DNA of 64,000 bases, from contig CADCSX010000006.1 in NCBI GenBank assembly GCA_902805475.1, positions 1,674,001 through 1,738,000 on the forward strand. The letters are read 5' to 3'. Shown piece by piece: positions 35,263-47,800 of this stretch; position 1 is the first letter of the stretch; each line of letters starts with the position of its first letter. This stretch comes from Entonaema liquescens (lineage: Eukaryota > Ascomycota > Sordariomycetes > Xylariales > Xylariaceae). Both the position numbers and the translations under genes were made by a program. The notes beneath the pieces were generated by a model that saw only the letters and a list, made by a program, of their open reading frames with translations, did no database searches and was not told where the DNA came from.

Positions 35263-36587
35263 ATGGTTTCTTCTTCCTTCGTAGGCTCCCTGGCCACCAG
35301 GGCTATTTTCTTAATGTCTAGTCACCTCAGCCATCGCGCGGACTCGGCAACTTATGCCTCTCACACTGTCGACGGATTGAAAGCTTTGCAAGAATGGTAT
35401 AATCGCGACACAGGTCTCTGGGATACCACTGGGTGGTGGAATAGTGCCAATTGCTTAACAGTGTTGGCCGACTTTGCGCTCATCGATTCCGAGGCATCCA
35501 ACAGCCTGAATATCCCAGAGATCATTCAGAACACTGTAAGTAGACCCAGAAAAAATTTCATTATTTTCTTCCCCACCCCCTGTTCTTGCTTGGGCGCCTA
35601 AATTACATGAAACAAGCTGTGCTATACAGCAAATTTCACGATCGTTTACGCATGGCCAATGGCTAACTCAAAGAGCCGTAGTACGACCAAGCGCAAAAGA
35701 CGCCAGTACAAGCGACAAAAAAATTGTCCGCCATTGGACTTCCCATATCAACATACGTCAGAAAACCAATATCAAAAAGAACGGAGCTTAGCAAGAGGGG
35801 TTTCGACAACTTTCTTAACGATTATTACGACGATGAAGGCTGGTGGGCCCTGGCACTGATCCACAGCCATGATGTTGGTGTCAAGGGTATTGGAGATCAG
35901 CAGTACCTCCAAGCCGCAGTCGACATCTTTGAGGATATGAAGAAGGGTAACTCTACTTGCGGCGGTATCTTTTGGAGTAAAGTAACTCCGTATACCAATG
36001 CTATCGCAAATGAGCTTTATCTCTCTGTTGCGGCATCCCTTGCGAACCGAATCCCCTCACGAAAGGATTACTTCCTGGACATCGCCCAAACTCAATGGAA
36101 TTGGTTCAAGAAGAGCGGTCTGATTAATAAGGATAATTTGATCAACGATGGACTTACCGATGACTGCAAGAACAACGGCATGCAAACCTGGACCTACAAC
36201 CAGGGAGTTATTCTGGGTGGATTGGTGGAGCTTTCCAAAGCCACGGGCGACAAGTCACTGCTCACCACGGCTCAGACTATTGCTTCGGCTGCTATTACCA
36301 AGCTGTCCAAAGACGGCATTCTCTTCGAGGGCTGCGAGCCGAACTGTGGTAGCGACGGCGCGCAGTTCAAGGGTATCTTCATGCGTAACTTGCACTACCT
36401 GCAGGAGGCGGCGCCTTTGGAACCTATCAAGAACTTCTTGCTCACGAACGCGGACACGATTTGGGCTAAGAACCGCAACGACCAGAACCAGCTGGGAACT
36501 ACCTGGATGGGACCTTTCGGAAATGCGACGGCCGGCACGCAAAGTTCTGCCCTCGACACTCTGGTGGCGGCAGCGGCGGTAGCTTGA
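35263..36587 (+). CDS. GH76 endo-alpha-1,6-mannanase-like enzyme
   Basis: Family GH76 hydrolyses or transglycosylates alpha-1,6-mannan, acting on yeast-type mannan or in fungal wall assembly (Dcw1/Dfg5 relatives). Exons are 35263-35535 and 35682-36587, or 392 residues. The start context is ideal (CACCATGG). The intron must end at the TAG of 35679-35681, with GGCTAACTC as branch. This gives NTYDQAQKTPVQ and one open frame. The nearer CAG at about 35630 would lead to a stop. Landmarks are GLWDTTGWWNSANCL, LNDYYDDEGWWALA (catalytic Asp pair about 141-142), TCGGIFWSK, YTNAIANELYLSVAA, NDGLTDDCKNNG, WTYNQGVILGGLVEL, CEPNCGSDGAQFKGIFMRNL and TQSSALDTLVAAAA. The N-terminus is only weakly signal-like (an Arg interrupts the hydrophobic stretch), and no GPI tail is seen. 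Confidence 0.92.
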
Positions 36588-36880
36588 ATGCACACCGCTT
36601 CGTGGGATGGGGAGAATATAGGCGAATTGGCGTTCAGGATAATTGGCACGGGATGCTAGTAGATACCATTCATTATTATTCTTCATTATTAGTCACCTGC
36701 GCACCGCAGCATCCAGCATCAGACAAGGTGCCTTTTCCTATTATAACTAGTTAAAGTAGTAGCTATGTAATCAACCAAGCGAAGATTCATAATCCTCTTT
36801 TCAAGGGTCCGAATCCAAGTTGACTAATGATAATTCCCGTGATAGGTCTGCCTTGGTGAAAGTCACTTTCCTCGTGGAGA

Positions 36881-36976
36881 TACATACACACATACACACA
36901 TACATACATACATACATACATACATACATACATACATACATACATACATACATACATACATACATACATACATACA
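36881..36976. repeat. (TACA)n microsatellite
   Basis: Roughly 96 bp of TACA units, with a few ACAC interruptions in the first 20 bases and a pure array of about 19 units after 36901. Confidence 0.97.
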
Positions 36977-37243
36977 ATAGGACCAGGACCCTTGGGTACG
37001 GCGACGTCGTGGGCTTCGTAGTGCAGAATTAGGCTGGGGCCTCGTCCCCCGGCCGATCGCAACGTCCCCGTGGTCCGTGATGGCCCAAGGCGACTGCGAT
37101 CGTCGTCATTCTTCGAATTTCGTTCGACCGGTTGAAGTAGAGTGATCGACGTCATAATAGCCACAAGACCCTCCCCGCGGGAATTGGGAGGGTTGCGATC
37201 AACAGCGATTTATACCCGCATTTCGGGAAATACTGTAGTTATT

Positions 37244-37266
37244 GGGTTAGGGGTTAGGGGGTTGGG
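37244..37266 (+). repeat. Interstitial telomere-like G-rich repeat
   Basis: GGGTTAGGGGTTAGGGGGTT followed by GGG resembles the fungal telomere unit TTAGGG, with extra G. It is only about three units long. Confidence 0.6.
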
Positions 37267-39830
37267 TAGTATTAGAGTGCGTTGGTATTGGAGTGTGTTG
37301 GTTGAAAAGATCCCCTCTCCAAAAACCCCCTTTTCCGCGTCTCCTATTCGCTCTGGTCCGTTGGAGATTTGTTAAATTGTCGCTCGCTATACTACGTCTT
37401 ATACTATATTACACTATGGATGACTTGTACCCGTTGCCCCATGCAGTGCGGTGCGCTCCCCACGCAGCATCCAATTTCTAAGTCCCGTGCCTGCATACAT
37501 GCTGCATGGTGCTGCGTGCTCGCCAATATGTGTATGTATTGTACAGGGCCCCTAACATGTATGTGTGTATGTATGTATGCCGTACGTTGACTTGGGTGCG
37601 ACCAGGCTACTACACTATGAAGAATGGCCGACGACTCTTTCTATACGTACTCCGCCCGACCACGGATATCGTATCTAGGGGTCCAGCAAGCATGCCACGG
37701 CTTCGCTTCGGCAGTCCGCCAGGCGCTCTAAATGAAACTCCGCCGCCGTCTTGTTGGACTTGGTCTTGGCACGATGGAACGTTAACCTAGGGCCACGATA
37801 TTAACCGTTCTCACTTCTACACTATGCCCAACATGAAAGGATTAATAAGGGACCTATCGTCCCTAGTAGCCCCATCAACGGCGTGCCAGAATACGGATCT
37901 AATTTGATCTATAGGTAATTTATATATGTTGACGGCCGTCGAAGTACCGACACTAGGACAATGTATGCGCATTTATATGGGTGGTATGCATATTTCACTT
38001 GCAGGATGTTCGAGGCGGAAGGGTGGTGACGGTGCAGCTAGGAGTAAGGCCGTAGTTTAATTGCTGCATAGAAAGCCCGTATACTACTATACGAACTTAC
38101 GACTTCTTGCAGCTTTTGAGACATCCTTCGCTCTATCACTATGGCACGCCGGCGCCGACATATCGACGGGCCGGAGCCCTTATTGCGATCCAGAGCTGGG
38201 GTTACGGATGAATCTTAACCAGAGAGACTACTGCTGCTATGCGGCTGTATGGACGGACGATCACATGTGAAACTACATGCTATGTCTATAATGTCCAATA
38301 CCGTCTTGGACGACAGTATTGTCTCGGAGAGAGAGAGTAAGACGAAGGCACGTATTGTCCTAGCAACTCGTGTTTGAGGGCACTAGCGCATAGTCCACTA
38401 GTCTATTATACCTCGAGTAACGTCCGTGACTTGTGTAACTAGGTAGTAAGCAGATTATGTGTTAGTATGTCTTATTCGGAATAATCAGTATCGTGGAGTG
38501 GCTGAGTCAGTGTCTCCCAACGGTGTCTCATATAACCTCTATTTATGGAGAACACGAGGCTGGAGGCTAAGGTAAATATGACAGCAACCCATTCCAATAC
38601 CTTTTAAGCTGGGAAACAAGTATGTAAGTGGTTTTTCGGTAACGATGCCGACTCATAGCTAGCAGCTTAAAGATCTCAGGTCACCCGGCAACTATATGCA
38701 TGGCGCCTCATAGCTCATGAGGCTAGATATATACATATTCAGCGTATACCGAAAGCTAAGAAACAGCTAGATTAATACATTACTTTCAAATTATTTTCAA
38801 TGGAATAACATGCCATTCGGGAATAATTTAGCTTAGTTGCGGTAGTGCTTGTCAAGATTCCTCGATGACTACCCCATCGAGATATCGACATTCTGCATCC
38901 TTATTGACTAATAACAATCTAATTACCCACTCCAATGTCTGGTGTTGGCTTTAATGACATGTTAAATCCTATTGTCCATAACTCTGTTTAATCAGGAGTG
39001 ACGCCGTCCGAACAAAGCTTACGTGAGATCTCCGCTTCCATCTAACAAAAAGCCAAGATATCAACGTGGCCAGCGGAAACCCTATCCTCATCGTTGATGT
39101 GGTTCCCTGCATAATTAGATCAGGGTTGAGTACAGAGAATATAGTCTTTCAGGTAACTATGACTCTTTGACTTCTTAGATTCTCATCGATCATCTCCTGT
39201 GTAACCTCTAAAGATGGCATGATATGCATGATGTCCTCATAAGCATCCAACCTTATCACTTGAATTCAAGCCACCATTTATAAACGCATAAGTTACCTGA
39301 TAGCTACCTGAGGATATCCTGGCACCTACAAACGACATGCGTAACAATAAAACCGCCAACATTGTAAACCGGGATGAAAGGTAAACAAATAACTAATCAC
39401 ACCGCCGGTTTGCAATGATGGCATGTTTCGGACATCTACGTCAGCCTCTCCTGAGCCCTACGTGTTTGTGCCACGCAAGGGGCGCCCTGTGGGATCTCCC
39501 AACGTCCGAACGGCATCAGGGAATTAGTGTTATTAATAGAAACGGTGATTTTAAAGGACGGGAAGCGGGTTTGTGTTCACCGGCGGAACACCGCAGAATG
39601 GTCTGTGAAACGAAAATACCAGGGTTTTTAATTGTAAATTTCCTATTACTAACGCGAGGCGAAGATCACGGTACGGAACACACCTAACTCCTATGCGCTA
39701 TGAAAATGTCTGTCTCCTGAAGCCGTTGGCAATAGCTGATCGGGATACCGCACTGTTGATCTGCCATTCGATCCCCCTTAAGCTAATGTCAATGAAAAGC
39801 ACTTGTACATAGAACGCCATGCCGTCACTT

Positions 39831-42800
39831 TTAACCCCATGTACCACCTCCTCCGCCGGATCGTCCAACTTTTCGCTGGGCACTGAGTCTCCAGTCGTCT
39901 TCCGCTGCATACTTGTTATACAGCGGTTGGATTCTCTCGGCCTTCTTCCGCTTACTGAGCTTGTCGGTAGGCGCAACCTTGAAGAATGTTGGCGCTGCCT
40001 GGACAAGCCATTTCGGTTCGATGCTAGTGGTGTAATGCATGTACTCCTTCGTGGTGAGAACCAGTGTGTGGTAGATTACCCACTCAGCCTGCTTTCCGAA
40101 TAGTGCTGAGCTCGGATGTAGGTAAACTGGTGTGCCCTCGACCAGAGTCTTGTATCCTTCTTGCGGATCTTTTCTTGCGGAATTGCGGAAGAAGCCTGAA
40201 CATAGAGCTTGTCTAACCTTCTGAGTATCCCGACCACAGGAAGTGATGGGGTGTCGGTAGCGTTGCATGATTTTTGCTATCTGCTCGCGGACATCCTTCG
40301 CGCGCCTCATTGAGCGTGCTTGGATGAAATTCTCAAAGCACCAGGGAGCTGAAAAGCCACTGTGCTTCCAGGCGTTGTAGACATTGAGAAGGGTGAGATG
40401 GTCGCCGGACGGATCATGGAATTTTGCCTTCTTCTGGTCAGCTTGGGTTTGCTTTTCCTTTGGTCGGTAGAACACGTTGAGATTTAGCATTGCAACAATG
40501 CTAAGCATCTCGTCGGAACAACTCATATCGACCGCGGCAATCAGTACTTTAGCTAAGGCAGGTTCCATGGGAAAGTCGGCCATCTTGCGGCCAAGTCGCG
40601 TCAGCAAGCCTTCGTCGTCCAACGCTGATAGGGCGTATAATTCTTCCAGGGCAGTCAACATGGTGTTTGTAGGCGGTGGGTCCATGAAGTCAAAGTGAAG
40701 GAGATCATTAATTCCCATAGCCTTAAGCATGAGAATTGTATTCGCTAGATTCTGGCGTTGTATTTCCGGGATGGTGGTCGGAAGCATTTCGGACTGATAG
40801 GCGGCCTCGGTGTATAATCTAAAGCATTTACCAGGACCAGTTCGCCCGGCACGACCAGCACGTTGGTTAGCCTGAGCTTGTGAGATAGGTGTGACAACTA
40901 AAGAATCCATGCCGAGCTTTGGGTCGTAGGCGTTCTGCTTCACGAAGCCAGGATCCACAACGTAGTAGATGTGATCGATTGTGATAGATGTTTCGGCAAT
41001 ATTGGTGGCTATCACAACCTTTCTACTGCCAGGAGGTGCGGGATCAAAAATCCTGCTCTGCATCTCGCTAGGGAGTGCTGAGTACACCGGAAGAATGATC
41101 AATTCAGGAACGCCCGGGCCAAGAGCCTTCATCCGTTCGTACAGAATTTCTGCGGCGGTGTCGATCTCCTCAGAGCCTGTAAGAAAGACTAGAATGTCTC
41201 CGGGGGGTTCAGTCAAATGGATCTGCATGACCGTCACCAAAGCGGCATCGAGGTAGTCGGACTCAGGTTCTCTGCTGTATAATATCTCGACAGGGAAAGT
41301 GCGACCGGGAATGGTGAAGATGGGACACTCGTTGAAGTATGCCGAGAACTTGTCGGCGTCCAGAGTAGCTGATGTGACAATTATCTTTAAGTCACTTCGA
41401 CGCTTTATGGTCTTCTTGAGAAGTGCAAAAAGAACATCCGTCGCAATAGTTCGCTCGTGGGCCTCATCCAGCATGATGACTGAATATCTCTTGAGGTCCG
41501 GGTCTAGTAGAATCTCACGTTCCAGCATACCATCTGTCATGTACTTGATCTTGGTCGCTGGACTTGTGCAGTCCTCGAAACGGATGGTATAACCAACCTC
41601 CTGGCCTAGCTGGCAGCCAACTTCTTCAGCGACACGCTTCGCCACAGACATAGCTGCGACTCGACGCGGTTGTGTGCAGCCTATCATGCCATTATTGGTG
41701 AATCCAGCCTCAGCAAGGTACTGAGTAAGTTGGGTAGTTTTGCCGGATCCAGTCTCGCCTACGACAATTAGGATTTGATTCTCCTGCACAGCTTTGATAA
41801 GCTGATTTCGGAAAGCGAAAACAGGGAGACTTTCCCTTTGCTGTTTGATAGACATGGTGGTTCGTCTACCGAATGATTGATCTTTGGGTGCGACGGCTTG
41901 TTTCCATTCAGGTACGGCGTCAGGTTTTGGTGCAATTGATTTTGTGGTGCGTAAATCGCTAGCAAATTTTCTGTTGTCAGGGTTTGCCATTGGGTCTTGC
42001 CATTGAGATGCAAGATCAACTTTTGTTTCTTCCTGTGCAGCTTCCGCTTCTTGTTGCCGTAGTTCCTTACGCTCTTTCGCTAATGCAGTACCAGACATTG
42101 CTGCACGATTTAGTGAACCATCTGGCGCCTTGACCACCCTAATCGGCGACAATTCAAGTGACTGCTTTGTCTGACCAGTTAAAAAGGGTGGCTCTTCCTC
42201 CCGCACTTCAATATCAACTTCTTCTTCCAGTTCCATCTCGCCTTCCCCTCTCAATGTAGCGTTATAGTCTTCTTCTAAATCGGGATAGTCTGAGGCCTTA
42301 GCAACGCCGGATGCAATAAGTTGCCGGATTTCCCATCGCTCCGGTGAGGTCATCCTCTTTTTATGATGTCGTGGTGGTCCGGTATAATTAGATAGAGCAG
42401 CCAAATTATCGTCATTTCGAGGGACCACACCGTTCCGACTACCAAGACTCTCCATATTTGCACCCGACTGTATTCTGGCTTGGGGTGCAAGGTCCATACC
42501 TGTCTCCTGGTCAACATCCTTCATGGATAGTCCTATCCGGTTCGGCTCGATCTTGACAACCTTGACCTTGACATCCTGTCCCCTCGATAAAAGATCCGAG
42601 GGGTGGTTAACTCTCTGGCCCTGTACTAGATTCGAAATATGTACCATTCCGTCTACTTTGCCCTTGACACCATGTAAATTAACGAATGCACCAAAGTCCT
42701 TGAGACCAGTGACATGACCGTCGTATACTTTGTATAATACAGGTGAATCGTCGACTTCGGGTTCGGGAGCATATTTTAGCCTACGGTCGCCATCGTCCTC

Positions 42801-43451
42801 GTCGTCATATTTCCGTCTCCTCTCTCTATCTCCGTTACGGTGTGATCGACGTTCGTCACGTTCATCTCTTCGGCTTCCGCGTTCTTTGAACCCATTTCTA
42901 TAATCATTATCGTCGTCATATCCCCGATCCCTACGATCCCTAGAACGATATCTCTCCTTTTTCCTATGCCCCGAGTCTATACCGTCTTCCCTCTCCGGAC
43001 TACGCGATCGTTTTCTTGATGATCTTTCTGAGCGCGTACCTCTCGCTTTACCTTCCAGTCCTTCCAAGAGCGCCAATGTATCATCAATATCATCCCCATT
43101 CGCAGTTTGGGCTTCCTTGTCAGGGATGCTAAGACCCTTGAAAAGTGTCTCTTTCTCCTCGAATGTTCGAATTGGTTGATGCTCTTCCGCTGCTGCTTCC
43201 TTCGTGGCTTTGAATTTGGGATGTATTGTACGAACCAGACGGTCAACACTGTCGAATAAACTGTCAGGCCAACTTGCACCGCCTAACTCGGCTAACTTGC
43301 TCTTGAACTCGGAGAAAGTGCTGCATTCTAGTCGCTTGGCAATGATAAACTCAGCCAGAGTCTTTTCAGAAATTCCCAAGTGGTTCTGTAGCTCGGAAGT
43401 AACCTTGGACACGAGCGATAGAAGCTCGAGCTCGGCAAAATCGTCGTCCAT
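39831..43451 (-). CDS. PRP22: Pre-mRNA splicing DEAH-box ATPase Prp22 (DHX8)
   Basis: Releases mature mRNA from the spliceosome after exon ligation, in the nucleus. It is an uninterrupted 1206-residue frame. The N-terminal helical region (residues 1-110) is followed by an RS/RD/RE-rich charged stretch (about 125-220). An S1 RNA-binding domain runs from about 241 to 312 (GHVTGLKDFGAFVNLHG, VDGMVHISNLVQG). The presence of S1 separates Prp22 from Prp2, Prp16 and Prp43. Helicase motifs are GETGSGKTTQ (about 562), QPRRVAAMSVAKRVAEE, DEAH (about 661), SAT (about 691), ILVFLTGSEEID, TNIAETSITI and QRAGRAGRTG (about 862). Winged-helix, HA2/ratchet and OB-fold regions follow. The tail ends in a Gly-rich run. 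No intron is needed. The ATG at 43451 is the natural start (MDDDFAELE). Confidence 0.97.
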   Translation of the reverse strand: MDDDFAELELLSLVSKVTSELQNHLGISEKTLAEFIIAKRLECSTFSEFKSKLAELGGASWPDSLFDSVDRLVRTIHPKFKATKEAAAEEHQPIRTFEEKETLFKGLSIPDKEAQTANGDDIDDTLALLEGLEGKARGTRSERSSRKRSRSPEREDGIDSGHRKKERYRSRDRRDRGYDDDNDYRNGFKERGSRRDERDERRSHRNGDRERRRKYDDEDDGDRRLKYAPEPEVDDSPVLYKVYDGHVTGLKDFGAFVNLHGVKGKVDGMVHISNLVQGQRVNHPSDLLSRGQDVKVKVVKIEPNRIGLSMKDVDQETGMDLAPQARIQSGANMESLGSRNGVVPRNDDNLAALSNYTGPPRHHKKRMTSPERWEIRQLIASGVAKASDYPDLEEDYNATLRGEGEMELEEEVDIEVREEEPPFLTGQTKQSLELSPIRVVKAPDGSLNRAAMSGTALAKERKELRQQEAEAAQEETKVDLASQWQDPMANPDNRKFASDLRTTKSIAPKPDAVPEWKQAVAPKDQSFGRRTTMSIKQQRESLPVFAFRNQLIKAVQENQILIVVGETGSGKTTQLTQYLAEAGFTNNGMIGCTQPRRVAAMSVAKRVAEEVGCQLGQEVGYTIRFEDCTSPATKIKYMTDGMLEREILLDPDLKRYSVIMLDEAHERTIATDVLFALLKKTIKRRSDLKIIVTSATLDADKFSAYFNECPIFTIPGRTFPVEILYSREPESDYLDAALVTVMQIHLTEPPGDILVFLTGSEEIDTAAEILYERMKALGPGVPELIILPVYSALPSEMQSRIFDPAPPGSRKVVIATNIAETSITIDHIYYVVDPGFVKQNAYDPKLGMDSLVVTPISQAQANQRAGRAGRTGPGKCFRLYTEAAYQSEMLPTTIPEIQRQNLANTILMLKAMGINDLLHFDFMDPPPTNTMLTALEELYALSALDDEGLLTRLGRKMADFPMEPALAKVLIAAVDMSCSDEMLSIVAMLNLNVFYRPKEKQTQADQKKAKFHDPSGDHLTLLNVYNAWKHSGFSAPWCFENFIQARSMRRAKDVREQIAKIMQRYRHPITSCGRDTQKVRQALCSGFFRNSARKDPQEGYKTLVEGTPVYLHPSSALFGKQAEWVIYHTLVLTTKEYMHYTTSIEPKWLVQAAPTFFKVAPTDKLSKRKKAERIQPLYNKYAAEDDWRLSAQRKVGRSGGGGGTWG

Positions 43452-44873
43452 TATGTTGATGTTATCGGGGGGGTTATGAGAGAGGACGTAGTCGGGGAGC
43501 GTCGTCGGGGAGCGTCGTGGATAAACTTTAGCGCAAGTTTCGAGAGGTAGAAACGAGCAACGGTTTATTATACCGTTCGCATTTCATGTCGGTATAGGTT
43601 TGTATAGGGATATGTTGGTGAGTCACTAGTATTACACATATGTGTGTTGTCGTCGCGTCCTGCGGCTTTGTTAACGTTATATCGAATCAGTATTTAGAAT
43701 GGCAAAAAGTTCAGGTAGTAGGTAAAGCTCGAACCCAATCAAGATCCACGCCACGCCTTGGCTACTGGTGGCTGATACGTTCCCCGCTACTTCCTATATC
43801 GAAGTACCTGGGTACCTACTAACCTAACCAGCTCTGCGAAACCTTAATCTGATTACCTAACTCGGCGTAGAACTTGATACGTAAGGTAAGTAACACAGCA
43901 GCGAACCTGCCTAAACCTACCTGTGTAAAAGGGTACCTATGATAACGCACTGTACCTACCTATCAATTGACCTGAGGTACTTCATAAGGAGATAGGATGT
44001 AGTTAGTGTACCTATCCTTTAACACTCCACATTCTCACAACCATCCTCAAGACTCATCATTATCTACACCTATCGCAAGGTATATTCATGCAGAGTCTAC
44101 CCGACTGACGGGAACTTTTACAGAGAGACATTGAATGCTACCGTCGAGATACCTAAAAAGGAAACTTGCTTGGTTCGGAGATTATCTGATTTGACTGATT
44201 GCACTACCCCAAGCCAAACTCTGCCGTGTCTCATGCTCAACACGACTTATGTTATAGGCCAGTTACTTTACCGTCGCCATCTTCTTACTCGTCGGTGTAT
44301 ATCTTCATCGCACATCAAATTTCATCTTATCGTTCTTCTGGCTAGTAAGAAGAGAGCTCATGGCGTATCCGAATGAGGTGATGCTGCTTACGCTCCACTA
44401 TGTTGCGCTATACATATGCATCTTCAGACATTACCTACCCGGATTAAGGCAAGTGACTCAGTCGGTGAAAGAACTGTAACCCACCTTAGATATAAAATAT
44501 CGAATAGCTGCCGTAGACGTACGCCCTGGTATAACGGTGTAGTCATACACTGTTGAATACCTACCAGGTAAGTATATACCTAGCTAAGTGTTGATAAACA
44601 CAGCCTGGTCAGAATAGCTTCAGGCAATTAAGATTAATTCTTCCCCTCTTAACAGGGGTCCCTTTCTAAACTAGGCTCCGAGCTTATCCTAGCTATAGTT
44701 ATCGCCGAGCACGCAATTTATTTTTGGTCGGTACCGAGTATTAATTAACCGAATAACAGGTTGACTCTTCTCGATGACTACATAGTATTGTCGATCAATT
44801 GAGTGTTTGAGTGTTTATCACAAACTCACGATATCCAGGTGTTGGCGCTTTAGTCTCTCTTCCGTGAGAAATC
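43452..44873. other. Divergent promoter region PRP22/ABCC
   Basis: A 1.4 kb spacer with many GTAGGTA/TACCTACC words and a GTCGTCGGGGAGC direct repeat just upstream of PRP22 (about 43490-43512). No gene is supported. Confidence 0.6.
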
Positions 44874-47800
44874 ATGGATCAAGTCATCTTCAGAGACTAT
44901 AGTTGGGACGCGGTTCCTTTCCGCTCTCAATCACTTTTTAATTTCAAGAGCGCAGATGAAAATAACAGGTACGTTTCTCACCGGATGAGAGGCCAGAGTC
45001 CTAAGTCCAAATAACTGACCCCTCTAAGTGCTACGGACCTTCAATGGGTTCACAACATTTCTCATTTTGCCAAAACTGGCTACCTACAGCTTACCATTGT
45101 TGTTGCGTCCTTTCTCGTTGTTGTCAGATATCTACTTCACCGCCCTCACTCGAAGGTTTCGAGACCTGAAGGGAATATTCATGGAATACCATTCCCGTTT
45201 GAGCTATCCAACCAGATCTTGCGGGCTGCAGCTCTGGCTTTCACCATTGCTGCCGCAACTCAGAATGCAGGCCGGTGGACTGACGTTACTGCACTGGCTT
45301 ACGCCTTTATCCTTGGAATTTTGCGACTGATCAATGACTCAGAGTGGAGGCATGTCGCCCTCCATCACGTTAATACCATTCTGACAGGCTCTCTGCTCAT
45401 CCTTGTCGTAGAGGAACTTCTTCCGTATATTGATACGGGGTTTTCCAGGCACATGAGTCCAATGGTGATCTATAGTGTATCAACTTTGACTGCTGCTGTT
45501 TTGGTAGCCCTTGTTACACCAAGAGAATGGATACCACCATCATTAAGTCTCGATTTCCACGAGGAGATACCAATTAAAGGACCCTCTCCCGAGGAGACCT
45601 GCAGCTGGTTAGAGTATTTCGTAACGTACGAATGGCTTACGCCTCTCATGCTCAGGGGTATGCGTCGACAAGTAATTCTTGATGAGCTTCCCACACTCCC
45701 GTGGTATGACGATCCAAAACTTCTCCTTTTTAGGATCAATGAGGCACGCCAGAAAGGAAAGACTACATTCTGGACTTTGGTATACTTTCTACCTAAGGAA
45801 ATCGCCGCTATGGGCATCTGGTCTGCGTTTGCTTTCCTTCTCGAACTCATAGCTCCGTACGCTATGTATAAGTTACTTGGTTTCCTAACCAATCCCGAGA
45901 AGTCTCTATATCGGTCCTGGGTTTGGCTAGTGCTCCTATTTGTTGGTCCACTGTCGCGTTCCGTGTGCTATCAGCAATACATCTTCACATCAACTCGTTT
46001 AGTTGTACGTCTCAGAACTGCACTGACGGAAGAGTTGTACTATAAAGCAATGGGCTCAATGGAATTAGACGACGATGTGTTCACTGATATTGCTACAATG
46101 GGCAAAGGTGAAACAATTAAGCAGGGTACCACTTCAACGGGACGCTTAGCAAACCTCATGGGCGCTGATATTGAATCCCTTGTAAGAGCTCGAGACATTG
46201 TCCTAGTGATCTGCGGAGTATCAGTTGGAACGACTGCGGCTCTTTGGGGCCTGTATGAACTCTTAGACTGGTCAGCTCTCGTCGGCATTGTGGCAATGAT
46301 ATTGCTATCACCGCTTCCGCTCCTGATCGGCCGTCGTATGGTAGGTATCCAACATGACATGAAGAGAATACAAGACTCGAGGATTTCGGCCGTTTCGGAG
46401 TATCTAGCCTCAATTAGAGCAATTAAGTATTTCTCTTGGGAGGATGCTATCATCAACCGCATCAATGAGATAAGGTATGGTGAGCAGAAGAAGATCTGGT
46501 CCCTCAACATGCTGTAAGTTGTATCGCCCCCTGCATAAGCTTGAGATGTACTGTATTGATGATCAATTTCCAGTTATATCGCACTTAATCAACTTACCGA
46601 AGCTATTCCCAACTTATCACTAGTTCTCATATTCGCTTTGCAGGTGCTCGTACGTAAGGAGCCCCTGACTGCAGATATTGCTTTCACGGCAATAACGTTG
46701 GTCCGGACGCTGCGCCGGAACCTATCGCAAGGCTCCCAGACGTCGCGAAGCATTACTGCTGCAAGTGTCTCTCTCAAACGCCTGGACCGTTACTTCAACA
46801 ACACCATACCGTTACGTTATCATCCAGTTGGACCTCTTCGATTAGCCAATGCTACTTTCAGGCGCAACAAAAATGCATCGTTTGCCTTGAAAGACATTTC
46901 TATCGATTTTGTTGAGGGTGGGTTAAACGTAGTAACGGGCCCTAGTGGAAGTGGAAAGTCAACACTCCTCATGTCGATTCTTGGAGAGACTATTCTTGAG
47001 GGCGGAGAAGTTACGTGCCCTAAGGATATCGCCTACGCTTCTCAGAGCCCTTGGTTACAAAACGAGACAATTCGCGAGAATATTCTCTTCAATAGCCCCT
47101 TTGAGCAGGTACGATATAGCCGGGTGATAAACGCGTGTGGCCTACCGATCGATTTTAACGAGTTCCCGGAACGAGACGGTACTGAAGTCGGCGAGAACGG
47201 CGCCTCGTTATCCGGAGGCCAAAAGTCTCGAGTTGCTCTCGCACGAGCCCTTTACTCGAAGGCCCCTGTGATCCTACTTGATGACGTATTCTCTGCTTTG
47301 GATCCTAAGACGTCAGCGTTATTATGGGAAGAAGCCTTCTGCGGAGATCTGCGTGAGTACATTTCAGACTTATATAGAACTCTTTCTCCCAATCTCACTT
47401 CAAAATACAGGTTACTCTGCCAATATATCATATAATCCCAAGATTCATTCTGACCTCAGCCTTACTAATTGTCGACATCATAGTCAAAGGAAGAACCGTG
47501 GTGCTTGTCACTCAGATGCCATGGATTTCGCCTCAGGCGGACCTTTCAATAACTTTAGAAAACGGCTTGGTCGAGAGTGTCCAGCAAAATCTTGGCGTGG
47601 TCCGGAAAACTGTAATATTAAATTCGACGACGCCTGACGATGACGATGTCGACGTAGCCACGGAAACGATCGCTTCTAACGGTGTTGAGGGTAACGGCAC
47701 AGCCACCAATGGAAAGAAGCCTAATGGTGACATAAAGACGGCACAGGATAGAACTCGAGATGAAGTAACGCAGGAAGCCATGAGGACTGGACAATCTGCT

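Larger units (their letters stand above)
36588..39830. other. Intergenic with tetranucleotide array
   Basis: 3.2 kb without a supported gene. It holds the (TACA)n array at 36881-36976 and a telomere-like GGGTTAGGGG stretch at 37244-37266, which follows a short GC-richer region at 37010-37190. Stretches at 38000-39700 show no coding signature. Confidence 0.55.

Noticed and set aside
35630..35780. Apparent frameshift or stop in GH76 exon 2
   Set aside because: It arises only if the acceptor CAG near 35630 is used. The TAG acceptor at 35679-35681, with a good branch point, gives one continuous family-like frame.
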